Positions 44,648 through 56,633 of a stretch of DNA of 64,000 nucleotides are shown piece after piece. A program made the position numbers and the translations under genes. Each line of letters opens with the position of its first letter. Within the stretch, counting starts at the first letter, position 1. The notes beneath the pieces are model-generated. The model ran no database searches. It saw only the letters and a program-made list of their open reading frames with translations, and had not been told where the DNA came from. Source of the stretch: Brasenia schreberi (lineage: Eukaryota > Streptophyta > Magnoliopsida > Nymphaeales > Cabombaceae); assembly GCA_036023115.1 (NCBI GenBank), contig JAYKKT010000079.1:12329501-12393500 (forward strand). Direction: 5' to 3'.

Positions 44648-45120
44648 CCCTTGGCTTGTTTTCTTTTTGAGTGGGGATTGGGCCATTGTGGCATGGGCTG
44701 CACCAAGCAAGGAGTTGTACCTTCAAGGGGAGTGGAGCTGCATACGGCGAGGGCTTGGCTGCGTGGAAGGGCTTGAACCAAGGCTGCAACCTAAGGTTAG
44801 TTCCTAAACCTAACCCTAAACCATTCTATCTCCTAACCTTCCAAACCACCCACCCCATCTTCTATTTAAAACAACCTAAGCTCGGCCAAGTGCTGGCCGA
44901 GCTCTACCTAAACCACCACCTAAGCTCGGCCAAGCTTTGGCCGAGCTCCCCCTAAAACCCCACACGACCCAAGTGTTGGCCGTGCTCCGCTCCCCTACCA
45001 AGAACAACAAGGCCTGTCACTCGGCAAGGCCAACTCCCTAAGAACAAACCCACGGCCTGCTAGTGTAGGCCGTGTCCATTCTTCAACATCAAACCCACGG
45101 CCTGCTAGTGCAGGCCGTGT
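44648..45120 (+). mobile_element. 5' fragment of element I or a related LTR
   Basis: The AACCTAAGG|GTTAG-like site and CCTAACC-rich sequence resemble the middle of LTR A in plus orientation. Then comes an array of GGCC-centred hairpins (44879-45119). At about 45121 it switches to 3' interior sequence, so most of the 5' LTR and the whole coding interior are absent. Assignment to I is by orientation and position only. Confidence 0.45.
44879..45119 (+). repeat. Array of GGCC hairpins
   Basis: Perfect 10-bp stems are at 44879-44903 and 44923-44947 (AGCTCGGCCA/TGGCCGAGCT, different five-base loops) and 45096-45119 (CACGGCCTGC/GCAGGCCGTG, loop TAGT). A G-T variant of the last is at 45051-45074 and degenerate ones are at about 44963-44985 and 45011-45031. 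Confidence 0.85.
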
Positions 45121-45867
45121 CCCCTTGAAAAGATTTTTAAAATGGATCTCCTTTGAATTTCTTGAAAGAAGGATAAAAAAGAGATTATGTGATCCTGAAT
45201 TAGGGAATTAATGCTTTATGAAAAGTAGAGTTTTCAAAAATTATTTCGTAACATTTCAAAAATCTTTGGCTTACAAAATGAGGCCTAGTTCAAACAAGCA
45301 AAATACTTTCAAATGGTAGGTGCTATTAGGAAATGGGATGTTCTTGGCTGAATTGAGTATATAAACGGATGAGTTGCATTCCCCCATTTCATTTCTCCCC
45401 AAAAAGAAAAATTGGCAAAATCAAAAAGGAAGAAAATCAAAACCTCCAATATAGAGGTCTTCCAAAAAGAAGAACAAAAAAAAAGAGAAAAGGAAAAAAA
45501 ACCCTTCAATATAGAGGTGCCCTTTGAAAGAAAATAAAAATAAAAAGACAAACTCAGAAGAGCAATTTTCCACCAAAAAAATTCTTTGCCTTACACCACG
45601 GGACGCTTCAGAAGGGACCGTCGGTAATTGTTTCCCAAAATCCCCATAGCTTATCCCAATGGAGAAAAGTTTAACATTAAAATCCTAGAGTAGGAATAGG
45701 ACATACTTATTTGAATTTCATTTTGTTTGAGAATTAGACTTTGTTGTGTGAGAAATTGAAATTTGAAATGTTATTCAAAATCTTCTATAAAACCTCTATT
45801 GATTAGTGGGTATTAAAACCGGAGTGAGGGAAAATGTAAGAAATTGGAAGTCCTTTTTGATAGAAAC
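45121..45867 (+). mobile_element. 3' noncoding region of element I, first part
   Basis: It is collinear with unit 1 of A from about 11655. It has CCTC/GAGG repeats (about 45430-45520), the ACCACGG-type hairpin (45595-45624, right arm damaged to CCGTCGGT) and a conserved stretch up to GAAGTCCTTTTTGATA. It is interrupted at 45868 by solo LTR F and resumes at 51970. Confidence 0.75.
45863..45867. repeat. Target-site duplication GAAAC of solo LTR F (left copy)
   Basis: GAAAC at 45863-45867 is repeated at 51970-51974, immediately outside the F ends (TGTAAACATCC and TCTAAA). Confidence 0.85.
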
Positions 45868-46473
45868 TGTAAACATCCTAAATAAATTTTATAAAAACAC
45901 TCTCAATTTCGAAAAATAGCCCATTTTAAAACCCTCCTTTAAATCAAGAATTTTTCGCAAAACCCTTAAATGGAGATTTTCAAAATTCCCAAATCAAAAT
46001 CAAGAAATAGGCTTCATGAAAATGTGGCTCGAGCATACAAGGACACCTGGGCCAAGCTTGACTCAATGGGCTAGAAAGAAGGGCATAAGACCGCACCTTA
46101 CCAACCTTCAAGATCGTGGGTTGCACTAGGTTCGTTCGGCTGTACCAAGGGAGGGCTAGGGTCAATCTATGGATGCCCCAGCCTATGAACCAAATCAAGT
46201 TATATCAAGCAAAGTAAGAGGTTATGAGACGAACCACAAAGGAGTTCAATCAAAGTACCACATCAAGCCTAGACGAGTTCACTTGGAGGCACCTAGGTCC
46301 AACCGGTCATGCCTAGGTGCACTTAATTTAAGCCAAGAACCAACCCACATGGGGTTGGTCCAGCCTTAACCAAAAGGGAACCACAAGGCCACGTGATTAT
46401 CAATGCATGGGCTAGATTTGGGCCATAGAGCATCCTCCCCAAAGAAGGACCTAAAAGAAGGCCCCCCTTAGCC

Positions 46474-46481
46474 TATAAATA
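46474..46481 (+). promoter_or_regulatory. TATA box of LTR F
   Basis: TATAAATA in CCTATAAATAGAGG, almost the same distance from the LTR start as in A (606 against 605 bp) despite little flanking similarity. Confidence 0.75.
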
Positions 46482-48739
46482 GAGGCCAAGGGCGATGATT
46501 TCCAGCATCTTGAGCATTGGGAAGGCATCTTGGCTGGGAATTTCATGGGTTTCTGTAAACACCCTAAATAAATTTTTGTAAAAACACTCTCAATTTCAAA
46601 AGCCAACCTATTTTAAAAACCTTTTCTTTAAAATGAAGATTTTAAAGATAAAGATGTTCAAATTAAAGTTAAAAGGATAAGGCCCAGAAGATTCGAGCAA
46701 ATTAGGTGAAGATCAATGCGACTGTTGGAGCCTGCCTCAAGCCGGATCGAGTTCGCGAAAGTTCCGTGGGACAAGGAAGTGGATCACGTTGGGCCAAGGC
46801 ATGTATTCAGCAAAGATCAAGTCGAATGGGCCAGCATCATCACAAGGCAGCTCAAGTTGCTTATCATATCAAAATCAGCCAGCAACTTGCTTGAACCAAG
46901 TGCAACATTTTGACAAAGGCTGGTCAACTTTAGCAAGTTGAAGTGGACTGCTCCTTTCGCCGATTCCAAGGTCTTATCAAGTCATGTCCAACTTATGAAA
47001 TGAATCAAATATTATCAAGTGAAGTAAGGAGCTATTGGACGAGCTAGGACACATCAAGTGGAAAAGCAAGACCGGCCAATTGAACTTGGAGGCATCAAGC
47101 ACTAACCGATCATGACTAGGTGCACATGACTCAAGCTCACAACCAGACCACATAGGGTTGGTCCATGTTTGACCAAGGGAGACCACTCCTCCATGTGAAT
47201 GTGATGGAGTATGGGAGTTGGATATGGACCTTGGGCCACCCACCTCAAAGAAGGGCCTAGAAAGGGGAACCACTTCTCTCATCTTGAAGTCTTGAGATCT
47301 TGGAATGTTTTGAGAAGTGCTGCTCCTTGGGCTGTTTTGTGTAGAATTGAGGGTTGCTAGGGAGAGGTTTACAGAGGGAAGAGAGTGCTAGGATCAAGGC
47401 AAGTGTTTCCACTTAGGTTTGAGTGAGAAAGAAGAGTTAAAAGATAGAAGGTGAGGGTCTTGTACCACCATTGGAGACCGGCTTCTTGGGAATCCATGTA
47501 AGTATTGCTCTAACTTGATTCATCTCCATCTCTTCTTCATATTCAATTCAAAAGGGGTTGTATTAATTGAGCTTTGTCTCCCCCCATGATGTAATAGAAG
47601 TAGATGTGTTGAAATTTCCGTTTCCTTTTCTTATGCACTCTATATGTTTGTGTTCTTTACTCTATCTCTCTATATGCTATAAATACTTTATTTCTTCTAA
47701 TCCCCTCTATTCTTAAGCTATTATATATATTTCAATTCATTTCCATTCAGCAATTTAATTTGGGATGTTGTATTGTTGCACTTTAATTCGTATGAGTTTT
47801 GCATCACGTATGTTATAAAAACCTAAAATCTAATTTTCAACATCACTGTATACGATGATTGTTTGATTTTTCATTGTCGAACTCCTATTCCAATCACTCT
47901 AAAATTTCGCAAACTGAATCTAAACACATAATTCCACTTACAATAAAATTTTCAAGAATTTTGGGGCTGTGCAACCACGTAATTAAATCTGTGCAAGATC
48001 AGGGTAATTTCTAAAAACTGTCTGTCAACTCTGTTTTCCTGCAACAGAGCCTAGGTATTCATCCTATAACTCTATCTACAGATATCCAAAATTGGTGATT
48101 CTTGACTCATTTGAAATATAACATCCATAGATTTTTAACAAGACTAAGTACATTAAATTTAGAACTCTGAGCATCGAGATACAGACCTATATTTGGGTCT
48201 CTATATTTTTATCACAGAACAATTTCGGGCATCTATCCAGATGCACTTTACCGAATTAATTATGCATCACCCCAATCCCGAATTCAAAATCAAAAGGTGT
48301 CCTACAATCTTCACATTTGAGGCTCTATGTTGTAAATTTTTGATGAATTTTGGAGGTCTCTAAGTCACTCAAAAATAATTCGAGAAATAAGTCCTCAAAA
48401 CAAGTCCTTAAAACAGATCCAATTTCTATTTTTCAGAACTTGTGAGTTTTAACTTGAAAACCAAGTACACTAGTTTATTACTTTCAACACCCTATTTTCA
48501 CGTGAATTTGAAACATCACCGGCTCATTTTGAATCCTTAAAGCGCTTAGGCTGACTCTTAAGTATCAATTCAAGAAGGCCTAAGGTGAAAAGAGCCCGCT
48601 TAGATACAATTATCAAGTCGAATTCACAATTTTGCTAGTTTTTAGAAACTAACTAGCACGCTCGCGCATGAAGTAGAATTGAAAGGATTGCTTCAAGTCT
48701 CTACATAGGCTTGTAGTGAAAATTTCACATTTACAAAAT

Positions 48740-48757
48740 TGGCACACCCGGTGGGAC
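48740..48757 (+). other. Primer-binding site of G
   Basis: TGGCACACCCGGTGGGAC begins five bases after the LTR end and differs from that of B by one base. Confidence 0.75.
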
Positions 48758-48858
48758 TCAAGTCTTTTAGGATTTCAAACTTAGATGATTTTTCAAATTC
48801 CAACTCTTCAAAATTTTGGTGTTAATACCTCTTTTGTGCACAAGCTGATTTTGAAACA

Positions 48859-49239
48859 ATGTCAAGTTTAGATGATTCCTTTGCAAACAAGCCAAGGAAA
48901 TCCTCATTGCATTTCTCAAATCGTTTTTCCAAAAGCTCAAAGAAATCCTCTAAAACTCGAGATAAAAAACTTGCCTCTTTGAGAGAAAGAGCAAGAAAAC
49001 TTGAAAGGAAACTCGAGGCCCTAAGCCAAATGGCCAAGGCATATCGATCCCATAAAAAATCATCTCGGGTAGATAGAGAGAAAAAGTACACCCAGAAAAC
49101 CAAATGGAGCCCAAAATCCGATGAAGGAAATGAGGCTACAAATGTAGCAAGTGTTGAAATTCAAGCATCTAACCTTGCCAATCCACCAAGCACCCCATTT
49201 TTCATTAAAAAACAAAAAAAATTATGTTTGGAAAGATAA
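48859..49239 (+). CDS. gag N-terminal fragment of G
   Basis: 126 codons from ATG (MSSLDDSF). It is basic, with a predicted coiled coil containing LERKLEALSQMAKAYRSHK, related to the starts of gag in A and B. It ends before the capsid-like domain. Sequence to about 49504 continues a degenerate segment (around ARVFRHINGVGYEDH) also seen after gag in A. An acceptor-like CTCTTTTGTGCACAAG lies just before the ATG. Confidence 0.6.
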   Translation: MSSLDDSFANKPRKSSLHFSNRFSKSSKKSSKTRDKKLASLRERARKLERKLEALSQMAKAYRSHKKSSRVDREKKYTQKTKWSPKSDEGNEATNVASVEIQASNLANPPSTPFFIKKQKKLCLER

Positions 49240-49504
49240 AAAAAATTCTAAAATCTTCTAAAATAAAAAAGATTTGAAAAAGAAAAATTTGAAATTCCAA
49301 AAATTGAAAGTGAAGCCCACGTTTTTAGGCACATAAACGGAGTGGGGTATGAGGATCACTTCACTCAAGTCACTCCAAATTTTCCACAAATATTCGCTCT
49401 GATGGGTTCCAATCCCATGAGCACCACTTCACATGCTTCACAAGAGAATGAGTGTTGTACACACATAGGCTTGGAGGATGAAATCCAAGACCTCACAAAG
49501 CTTT

Positions 49505-50573
49505 AAATACTATATATGTTTATGTTCTTAACTCTACCTCTCTATATGCTATAAATACTCTATATCTTCTAATCCCCTCTATGCTTAAGCTATTAGATAT
49601 ATTTCAATTCATTTCCATTCAGTAATTTAGTTCAGGATGTTGTGTTGTTGCACTTTAATTCGTGTGAATTTTGTATCACGTATGTTATAAAAACCTGAAA
49701 TCTAATTTTCAGCATCACTGTATATGATGATTGTTTGATTTTTCATTGCCAAACCCCTGCTCCAATCACTCTAAAATTTTGCACACTATATCTAAACACA
49801 CAATCTCACTTACAATAAAATTTTTAAGAATTTTAGTGTCGTGCAATCAAGTAATTAAAGCTGTGCAAGATTAGGATAATTTTTGAAAACTGTCTCTCAA
49901 CTCTGTTTTCCTACAATAGAGCTTTGATATTAATCCCATAACTTTGTCTACCGGTGTACAAAATCGGTGATTCTTGTTTCATTGGAAAGCTAACATTCAT
50001 ATATTTTCTAAATTTGGAACTCTGAGCACCGAGATATAGGCCTATCTTTGGGTCTTTTATTTTTGTGACAGAACAGTTCCTATTGTTTGACTAGAGGCAC
50101 TTTGCCAAATTAATTCTGCATCATCCAAATCCCAAATTCAAAACCAAAAGGTATCCTAGAATCTGCATTTCAGGCTCTATCTTGTAAATTTTTGATAAAT
50201 TTTGGAGGTCTATAAGTTACTCAAAACAATTCAGGAAACAAGTCCTGAAAACATAACTAGTTTCTGTTTTTTAGAACTTGTGAGTTTTGAACTTGAAAAC
50301 CAAGTACACTAGTTTATCATTTTCAACACCCTATTTTCACGTGAATTTGAAACATCACCAACTCATTTGGAATCCTTAAAGCACTTAGGTTGACCCTTAA
50401 GCATCGGTTGAAGAAGGCCTAAGGTAAAAAGAGTCTGCTTAGCCACAATCGCCAAGTCGGATTCACAATTTTGCTATTTTTAGAAACTAGCTGGCACGCT
50501 CACGCATGAAGTAGAATTGAAATGATTGCTTCAAGTCTTTGCATAGGCTTCGAGTAAAAATTCCACATCTACA
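49505..50573 (+). mobile_element. Partial 3' LTR of G
   Basis: Matches 47640-48735 of the 5' LTR of G with moderate divergence and ends CATCTACA. Its promoter half and the polypurine tract are gone. Confidence 0.8.
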
Positions 50574-51969
50574 GTTTTCTCTAGGGAAGAGTGGAGAGAG
50601 AGAGAGTAAGTGTATAAAGGTAGGCAAGGGCTACAAGAGTTAGAGAGTAAGAGTTAGACAAGAAGAGAGAAAAGAAAGGGAATGTGAGGGTCGTGGGCTT
50701 CCTTTGTAAGCCGATTTCTAAAAGGAAATCAAGTAAGTATTCCTCCTCCATTATTTCTCTCTATTATCTTCTTCATATTCAATTCAAAAGGGGTTGTATT
50801 AATGGAGCTTTGTCTCTCCCATGATATAATAAGAAGTAGATGTACTGAAATTTTTTATTCTTGCTTGTGCACTCTAATTGTTTATGTTCTTGATTCTACC
50901 TCTCTATATGTTATACAAATCCTATAACTCCTAATCTCCTCTATGCTAAAGATAATCTATATATTTTCATTCATTTCTCTTCAGTAATTTACTTTGGGAT
51001 GTTGTGTTATTGCAATTTAAATTAAGGTGAGTTTGCATCACGTATATTGTAAAAACTAGAAAATATGATTTCAACATTCTTGCATATGTTAATTGCTTTA
51101 TTTTTCATTACTAAACAGCTACTCTGATCAACTTGAAATTTGTCACATAGTATTTACACAAACAAGCTCACTTGTAATAAAATTTTCAAGAATTTCAAGG
51201 TCGTGCAACTACGTAATAAAAGGTATGTAAAATCAGGAAAAATCCTGAAATGTTTCTGTCAATACTGTTTTCCTACAATAGAGCCTATGTAATCATCCCA
51301 TAACTCTGACAATAGTTGTACAAATTTGGTAAAACTTAGTTCATTGGAAATCTGATATTCATATCTTTCCAACAAGATCAAGTACACTAAAATCGGAGCT
51401 ATGACCGCCGAGATACAGACCTACCTTTGGGTCTTTGTATTTATGTGATAGAACAGTTCCGAGTGTATGAGCAGAGACACTTTCTTGATTTAATTTTGAA
51501 TCACCATAGCTCTCAAAAATAAAACAAAATTAGTTTTGGAAGATCTACACAAGGTAATCACTATTAAATTCTCATGATTTTTGAAAATTTGGAAGGTATT
51601 GAAATAAAATCGGAAATCAAGGTTTGAAGAAAACCAATTTCTGTTTTTCAACACTTGATGAAATCTTATCTTCCAAAACTTGGTGCACAAGTTGATTCAC
51701 GTTTTCTCAAGTTTCTTTTAAAGTGAATTTGAAATCTCACCTACAAATCATCAAAGTGCTTAGGCTGACCCTTGAGAATCGGTTGAAGAAGGCCTAAAGC
51801 GAAAAGATCTCACTTAGCCACAATCGCCAAACAAGTAAGATTTATAAACTTTGCTAGTTTTTAGATTACTAGTTTTTGGAAACTAGCTGGCATGCTCACG
51901 CAAGAAGTAGTTTTGAAAAGATTACTTCGAGTCTCTACATAGGCTTAGAGTGAAATTTTCACATCTAAA

Positions 51970-52385
51970 GAAACCAAAAGGAGTTCCCTTTCTTGAAAAG
52001 AAATTTTGAAAACCCTAAACATAAAAAGAAACAATACAGGGACCATCTTGCTTGGGGTTGTCAACCTTCATAGGCTTCTTCTTAAGCTCGCAAATCATAG
52101 GTATGAGTCTCTAAACATACATATTTCATTCACCTCACATTTCATATATATACATGCATTCATAAAGTGGTCATCCATGCATGATTACCCTAGGACCGGG
52201 TGTTTTCTTATCAAGTCCCCTTTGGCTAAGATCTCCTCCTTAACAAAAACAAATCGAAGGAAATAGATGATATTGAATAAGGAAAAATTTCATACTCTCA
52301 TGATAAATCTGGGAAGGAAATCAAATGAGTGTTTTCTTCTTTCCATTATCAAAACAAATTTGGATTAATGTCAAAGAGAGGCATC
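51970..52385 (+). mobile_element. 3' noncoding region of I, second part, with polypurine tract
   Basis: Resumes after F at the position matching GATACAAGTTAAAAGGAGTTCC in A. Ends with a degenerate palindromic hairpin (52339-52376) and the tract GTCAAAGAGAGGCATC (52370-52385) before the LTR. Confidence 0.75.
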
Positions 52386-52794
52386 TCTAAACACCTAAAA
52401 AAGAATTTAAAATAAAAAAATTTCATCTTTTAAAATTTTACTTTTTTTTCAACCTTTGGGCCTTTTAAAGATTTTTCAAATAAAGATACATTAAACAAAT
52501 TCATTCTTGTGCCAAAATTTTTTAGCAACCTCAAAATAATGATATATTGCATGCCTCTCGAAAAAAATTCAATTTGGACAAAATTGCATAAAAATGACTA
52601 TTTTGCCCTCAATGACCAAATTAGCAGGATTTTGCTTTTTAAATGATTGCCTTTACAGAATGGATTATTTCAAACAATTTTTTTATAAACAAATGAAAAT
52701 GAGAATATTGGGAATCAAACCCAAAAAAGTTTGCAAATTGATAAATTTATAAAGTTCCAAAACCCCTCATATTAAAAAAATAAATTAAATTCCA

Positions 52795-52925
52795 ATACCC
52801 TACACCCGTTGAAGTAGTTAAAGTGGTTTGATACCCTACACCCATTAAAGTGATTAAAGTGGTTCGATACCCTACACCCGTTGAAGTGTTAAAGTGGTTT
52901 GATACCCTATACCCATATAAAAGGG
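52795..52925 (+). repeat. Short tandem repeat in LTR I
   Basis: Units of about 35-37 bp containing GATACCCTACACCC and TTAAAGTGGTT, about four copies with small changes. Confidence 0.7.
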
Positions 52926-53804
52926 TTAAATAGTCAAGGTGGTTATCGACCGACTCACGGAGCAAAAGTAGGTCACCCTTGCAAACAAAAATTAGGAATG
53001 AAATCCAATGTTTTCTAAAAATAATATTTGAAGAGTTTTTCTAAATTTGATATTTTCAAATATAGAAATAATTTTAAAGAAAGTTTTTGAAACCATACTT
53101 GACATATGAAACTCAGACCGAAAGGAGGCAAATTTCCAGAAAGAGGAGATGGCATGAACCAAAAAGGCAACAACCAGGCACCCACCAATTTAGGCATTGT
53201 TAGGTAAGGTAACCTGTCATTTTTAGTTTTAGGTATTAGAAAGAAAGGTTGACGTTAAAAAAGGAAAGTCAACGTTTAAGTAGGAAATGTGCTTAGAAAG
53301 TAAGGTCGACATCCAGGAATAAAAGTATACGTTCAAGAAAGGAAAGTCGATGTTCAAGAAGGAAAGTCAGTGCCCAAAATAGAAGGTCGATGTCTATGAA
53401 GGAAAGTGAGCATCATCCACGCAAAAGAAAAATGATGCTCGATTTGATAAGCTATAATGCTCGATTTGGCAAGTAGTGATATTTAATTTGATAAGCAACT
53501 AAGAGGAAACTTAACAGTTTCGAAGTTCAGCATCAAAGGATTAAGCAACTTACCTAACCAAGCTTTATCAAATGAGAGTTGCACTTACCATATCCAATGG
53601 AGCAGGTTTTTGGCAAGAAGGGTCAACACTTCACTGACCTTATCCAAGGGAGCAAGTTTTTGGCAAGAAGGGCCAGTACTTCACTTATCTTATCCAAGGG
53701 AGCAGTTTTTCGCAAGAATGGTTAGCATTCACTTGCCAAATGTAGCCATCTTCAATAAGGCAACTTGCCTTATGAAGATTTGTAGCAAAGAGGCAGCCTT
53801 GGCC

Positions 53805-53812
53805 TATAAAAG
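53805..53812 (+). promoter_or_regulatory. TATA box of LTR I
   Basis: TATAAAAG in GGCCTATAAAAGGGGCC, followed by a purine-rich GAGAGAGAAAG tract (53890-53935) as in F and G. Confidence 0.65.
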
Positions 53813-54249
53813 GGGCCTCAAGGGGGCTGCAAATCATGAATCCGAGTTCAATCATTCAATTTTTCTGCTGTAGAACCATTCTTCCTTTAAATAAGAGGGA
53901 GAGAAAAAGAGAGAGAAAGAGGGAGAGAGGAAGAAGAAGGTGTGCCGCCACTAACCACTAGCCATCCTCCAATCTTTTCGTCACAGGTCCATTATTTCTT
54001 TATATTCTTTTTTATAATTATATCTCCTCTTTTATTAAGCTTTATAGGGTTGTAATTAAGGAGCTCATGTCCCCATGATGATGTACTAATCAAGGTTCAT
54101 ATGTTACCCCGTCTTTCTTTTATTCATATGTTATTCGTTATATATTTTAATTTTGATTCTTTCAACTCCATAACATAATATAAGATTATAGACCTCTTAA
54201 TACCCCTATGATCACATGGTAATTAGGATTTTATTTATTTTGAATAGTT

Positions 54250-56465
54250 AAGAAAAGATAGAGCTTGTTGTAAAGATTGCAAGGTAATTCCAAGAGAAAG
54301 CTTAACCACCCAACATCGACTTTTAGTTATGGATTTACAAACAGAAAAATGGACAAAGAAGAAAAGAGTACATCGAGCTATTCGGACTAAATGGTGGAAC
54401 CTCAAAAGCGAGAAAGAAGATATATTTAAACAGAACGTCCTTCAAGGAGATGTTTGGAATTATGTTGGTACACCCTGTGATATGTAGAACAATATGGCTA
54501 TACATATTAGGAAAGTGGCGAAAGATGTGTTAGGTGTATCTAAGGGAGGTGTACCAGCACAAAAAGAAGCTTGGTAGTGGAGTGAAGTGTGCAAAATAAA
54601 ATCAAGGCAAAGAGGGTATGTTACAAATTACATTATGCTAAGAAAACTAGTGAAACTTTAGAAGCTTATAAGAAAGCAAAGAAGTAAGTGAAAATGGCCG
54701 TCAGTGAAGCAAAAGCTAAAATTTGGGAGGATTTATATAAAAAAACTCAACTCAAAAGAGGGTGAAAGAGACATTTTTAATATAGCTAGGGCTAGAGATA
54801 AGAAAACTAAAGATCTTAATTATGTTAGATACATCAAGGACGAGGATGAAAATTTTCTAGTGACAAATGATGATATAAGAAGTAGATGGAAAAACTATTT
54901 TTATAAGCTTTTTAATGAAAATAAAGATGTTAGTATTAGGTTAGGAGAGTTATCCAAATCAGAAAAGTATATAAACCACAATTTTTACAGAAGTATTCAA
55001 AAGAATGAAGTCAAAGAGGCTCTTAAACATATAAAGGGTGATAAATCGGAAGGACCAAATAATATTCCTATAGAAGTTTGGAAAATACTAGGAGAAATAA
55101 GAATCACTTGGCTCACAAGACTATTTAATTAAATATGGAAAAACCAAAAGATGCCCGAGAAATGGAGAGCAAGTACACTTATACCCATATATAAGAACAA
55201 GAGAGACATTCAAAATTGTGCGAATTAGGTATCAACTTATACTATGAAATTGTGGGAAAGAATTATCAAACGTAGGTTAAGACAAGTATCAAGTACAACA
55301 GAGAACCAATTTGGATTCATGCAAGGTAGAGCTACTGTTGAAGTGATTCATCTTTTGAGACGTCTTATGAAACATTTTAAAGCAAAAAAGAAAGACCTTC
55401 ACATGATATTTATTGATGTAGAAAAAACTTATGATAGGGTACCGAGAGAGGTTCTTTGGAGAACTTTGGAAAAAAGAGGTATCCCATTGATATACATTAA
55501 CCTTATAAGAGACATGTATGATGGTGGAAAAACATGTGTGAGGACTTATGAAGGAATGACAGACTTCTTTGAAGTTAATATTAGGTTACATCAAGGATCA
55601 ACTTTAAGTCCATACTTATTTATAATGGTGATTGCATATTCAAGATGAAGTACCTTAGTGTTTGTTATTTGCATATGACATTCTATTAGTGGAGGAGTCT
55701 AAGGAAAATGTTAATAGAAAATTGGAAGTATGGGGAGAAACATTAGAAAGCAAAGGCCTCCGACTTAGTAGAACAAAGACAGAATATATGGAATGCAAGT
55801 TTGATCATTTGGTTACCTCAAAGGACATAGAAATTAAAATTGGCACACATTGCATCCCTGAAAAGGAAAGTTTTAAATACCTAGGGTCAATTTTTCAGAG
55901 TGATGGAAGAATTGATGGAGATGTTACGCATAGAATTAATGCTGGTTGGTTAAAATAGAGAGGAGCATCAGGTATTCTTTGTGATAAGAAGATACCATTA
56001 AAGTTAAAAGGTAAATATTATAAAGCAGCAATTAGGCCTGCCATGTTTTATGGTTCTGAGTGTTGGGCAATTATTCATCAATATGTACAAAAGATGTATA
56101 CGACAAAAATGAAGATGTTGAGATGGATGAGTGGTCATACAAGAAAAGACCGTATACATAATGAGGTTGTTAGAAACAAATTAGGAGTGGCACTAATAGA
56201 GGATAAAATGAGAGAATATCGTTTAAGATGGTTTGGACATATAGAAAGAAGATTAAAAGAACCTGTAAGAAGGTATGAAAAACTAAATTTGGAAAGTATT
56301 AAAAGAGCAAGAGGACGACCACAAAAGTGTTGGAAGGAAACAATAAAGAATTATCTAGCTTATTATGAGTTAACTGCTAACATGGCACAGGATAGGGATA
56401 TGTGGAAACAAAGAATCCATGTAGCTGACCCTATCTAGTATGGGAAAAGGCTTACTTGTTGTTGT
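54250..56465 (+). pseudogene. 5'-truncated RTE-type LINE
   Basis: The copy begins at the end of the endonuclease (DCKVIPRESLTTQHRLL, about 54285) and runs through RT to the C-terminus and a (TTG)n-type tail (56457-56465). RT blocks: NQFGFMQGRATVEVIHLLR (about 55305), FIDVEKTYDRVPREVLW (about 55410) and LHQGSTLSPYLFIMVI (about 55590). The catalytic segment reads LLFAYDILLVEES, so the usual ADD is AYD. A TAG replaces Trp just before it, and frameshifts separate 54704-55132, 55244-55648, 55662-55958 and 56043-56438. The C-terminal RLRWFGHIERR and RGRPQKCWKE motifs are typical of RTE. It is dead. Confidence 0.85.
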
Positions 56466-56633
56466 ATGTAGTTGTAGATTAAATTTTAATTCGGACGAAA
56501 ACACATACATGAAGTCAGAAAATCATATTTGTTAGTTTGAGTAAACTAGCTAGCATACTCGTACACATGACGTAGTTCGGGAATTTCATTTTAAATCTTC
56601 ACATAGGTTTCGAAATAAAAATTCATGTCTACA

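Larger units (their letters stand above)
46554..50573 (+). mobile_element. Element G, internally deleted, nested in F
   Basis: 5' LTR 46554-48735 (2182 bp; donor 47498, core 47553-47596, no clear TATA box), PBS, gag start, a short remnant, then at about 49505 a jump into the distal half of a second LTR ending 50573. Flanks are GTTTC (46549-46553) and GTTTT (50574-50578), a duplication with one transition. The deletion runs from gag to the middle of the 3' LTR. Confidence 0.85.
45868..51969 (+). mobile_element. Solo LTR F (about 2.08 kb) interrupted by element G
   Basis: F consists of 45868-46553 and 50574-51969. TATA box at 46474-46481 (606 bp from the start), GTAAGT donor at 50733 and core at 50790-50833. 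There is no interior of its own. The end reads TCTAAA where TCTACA is expected. It belongs to a shorter-LTR family than A-D. Confidence 0.85.
52386..56633 (+). mobile_element. 3' LTR of element I (about 2.0 kb) interrupted by a LINE
   Basis: Starts TCTAAACACC (TG changed to TC) after the polypurine tract and ends ATGTCTACA. It has a tandem set of ACCCTACACCCGTTGAAG-like units (about 52795-52920), repeated GGAAAGTC..GT words (53250-53410), TATAAAAG at 53805-53812 and the core at 54047-54092. The LINE occupies about 54250-56465. No duplicated flank was found. Confidence 0.75.

Noticed and set aside
53805..53900. Host gene promoter
   Set aside because: The TATA box and purine-rich leader match the LTR module order of F and G.
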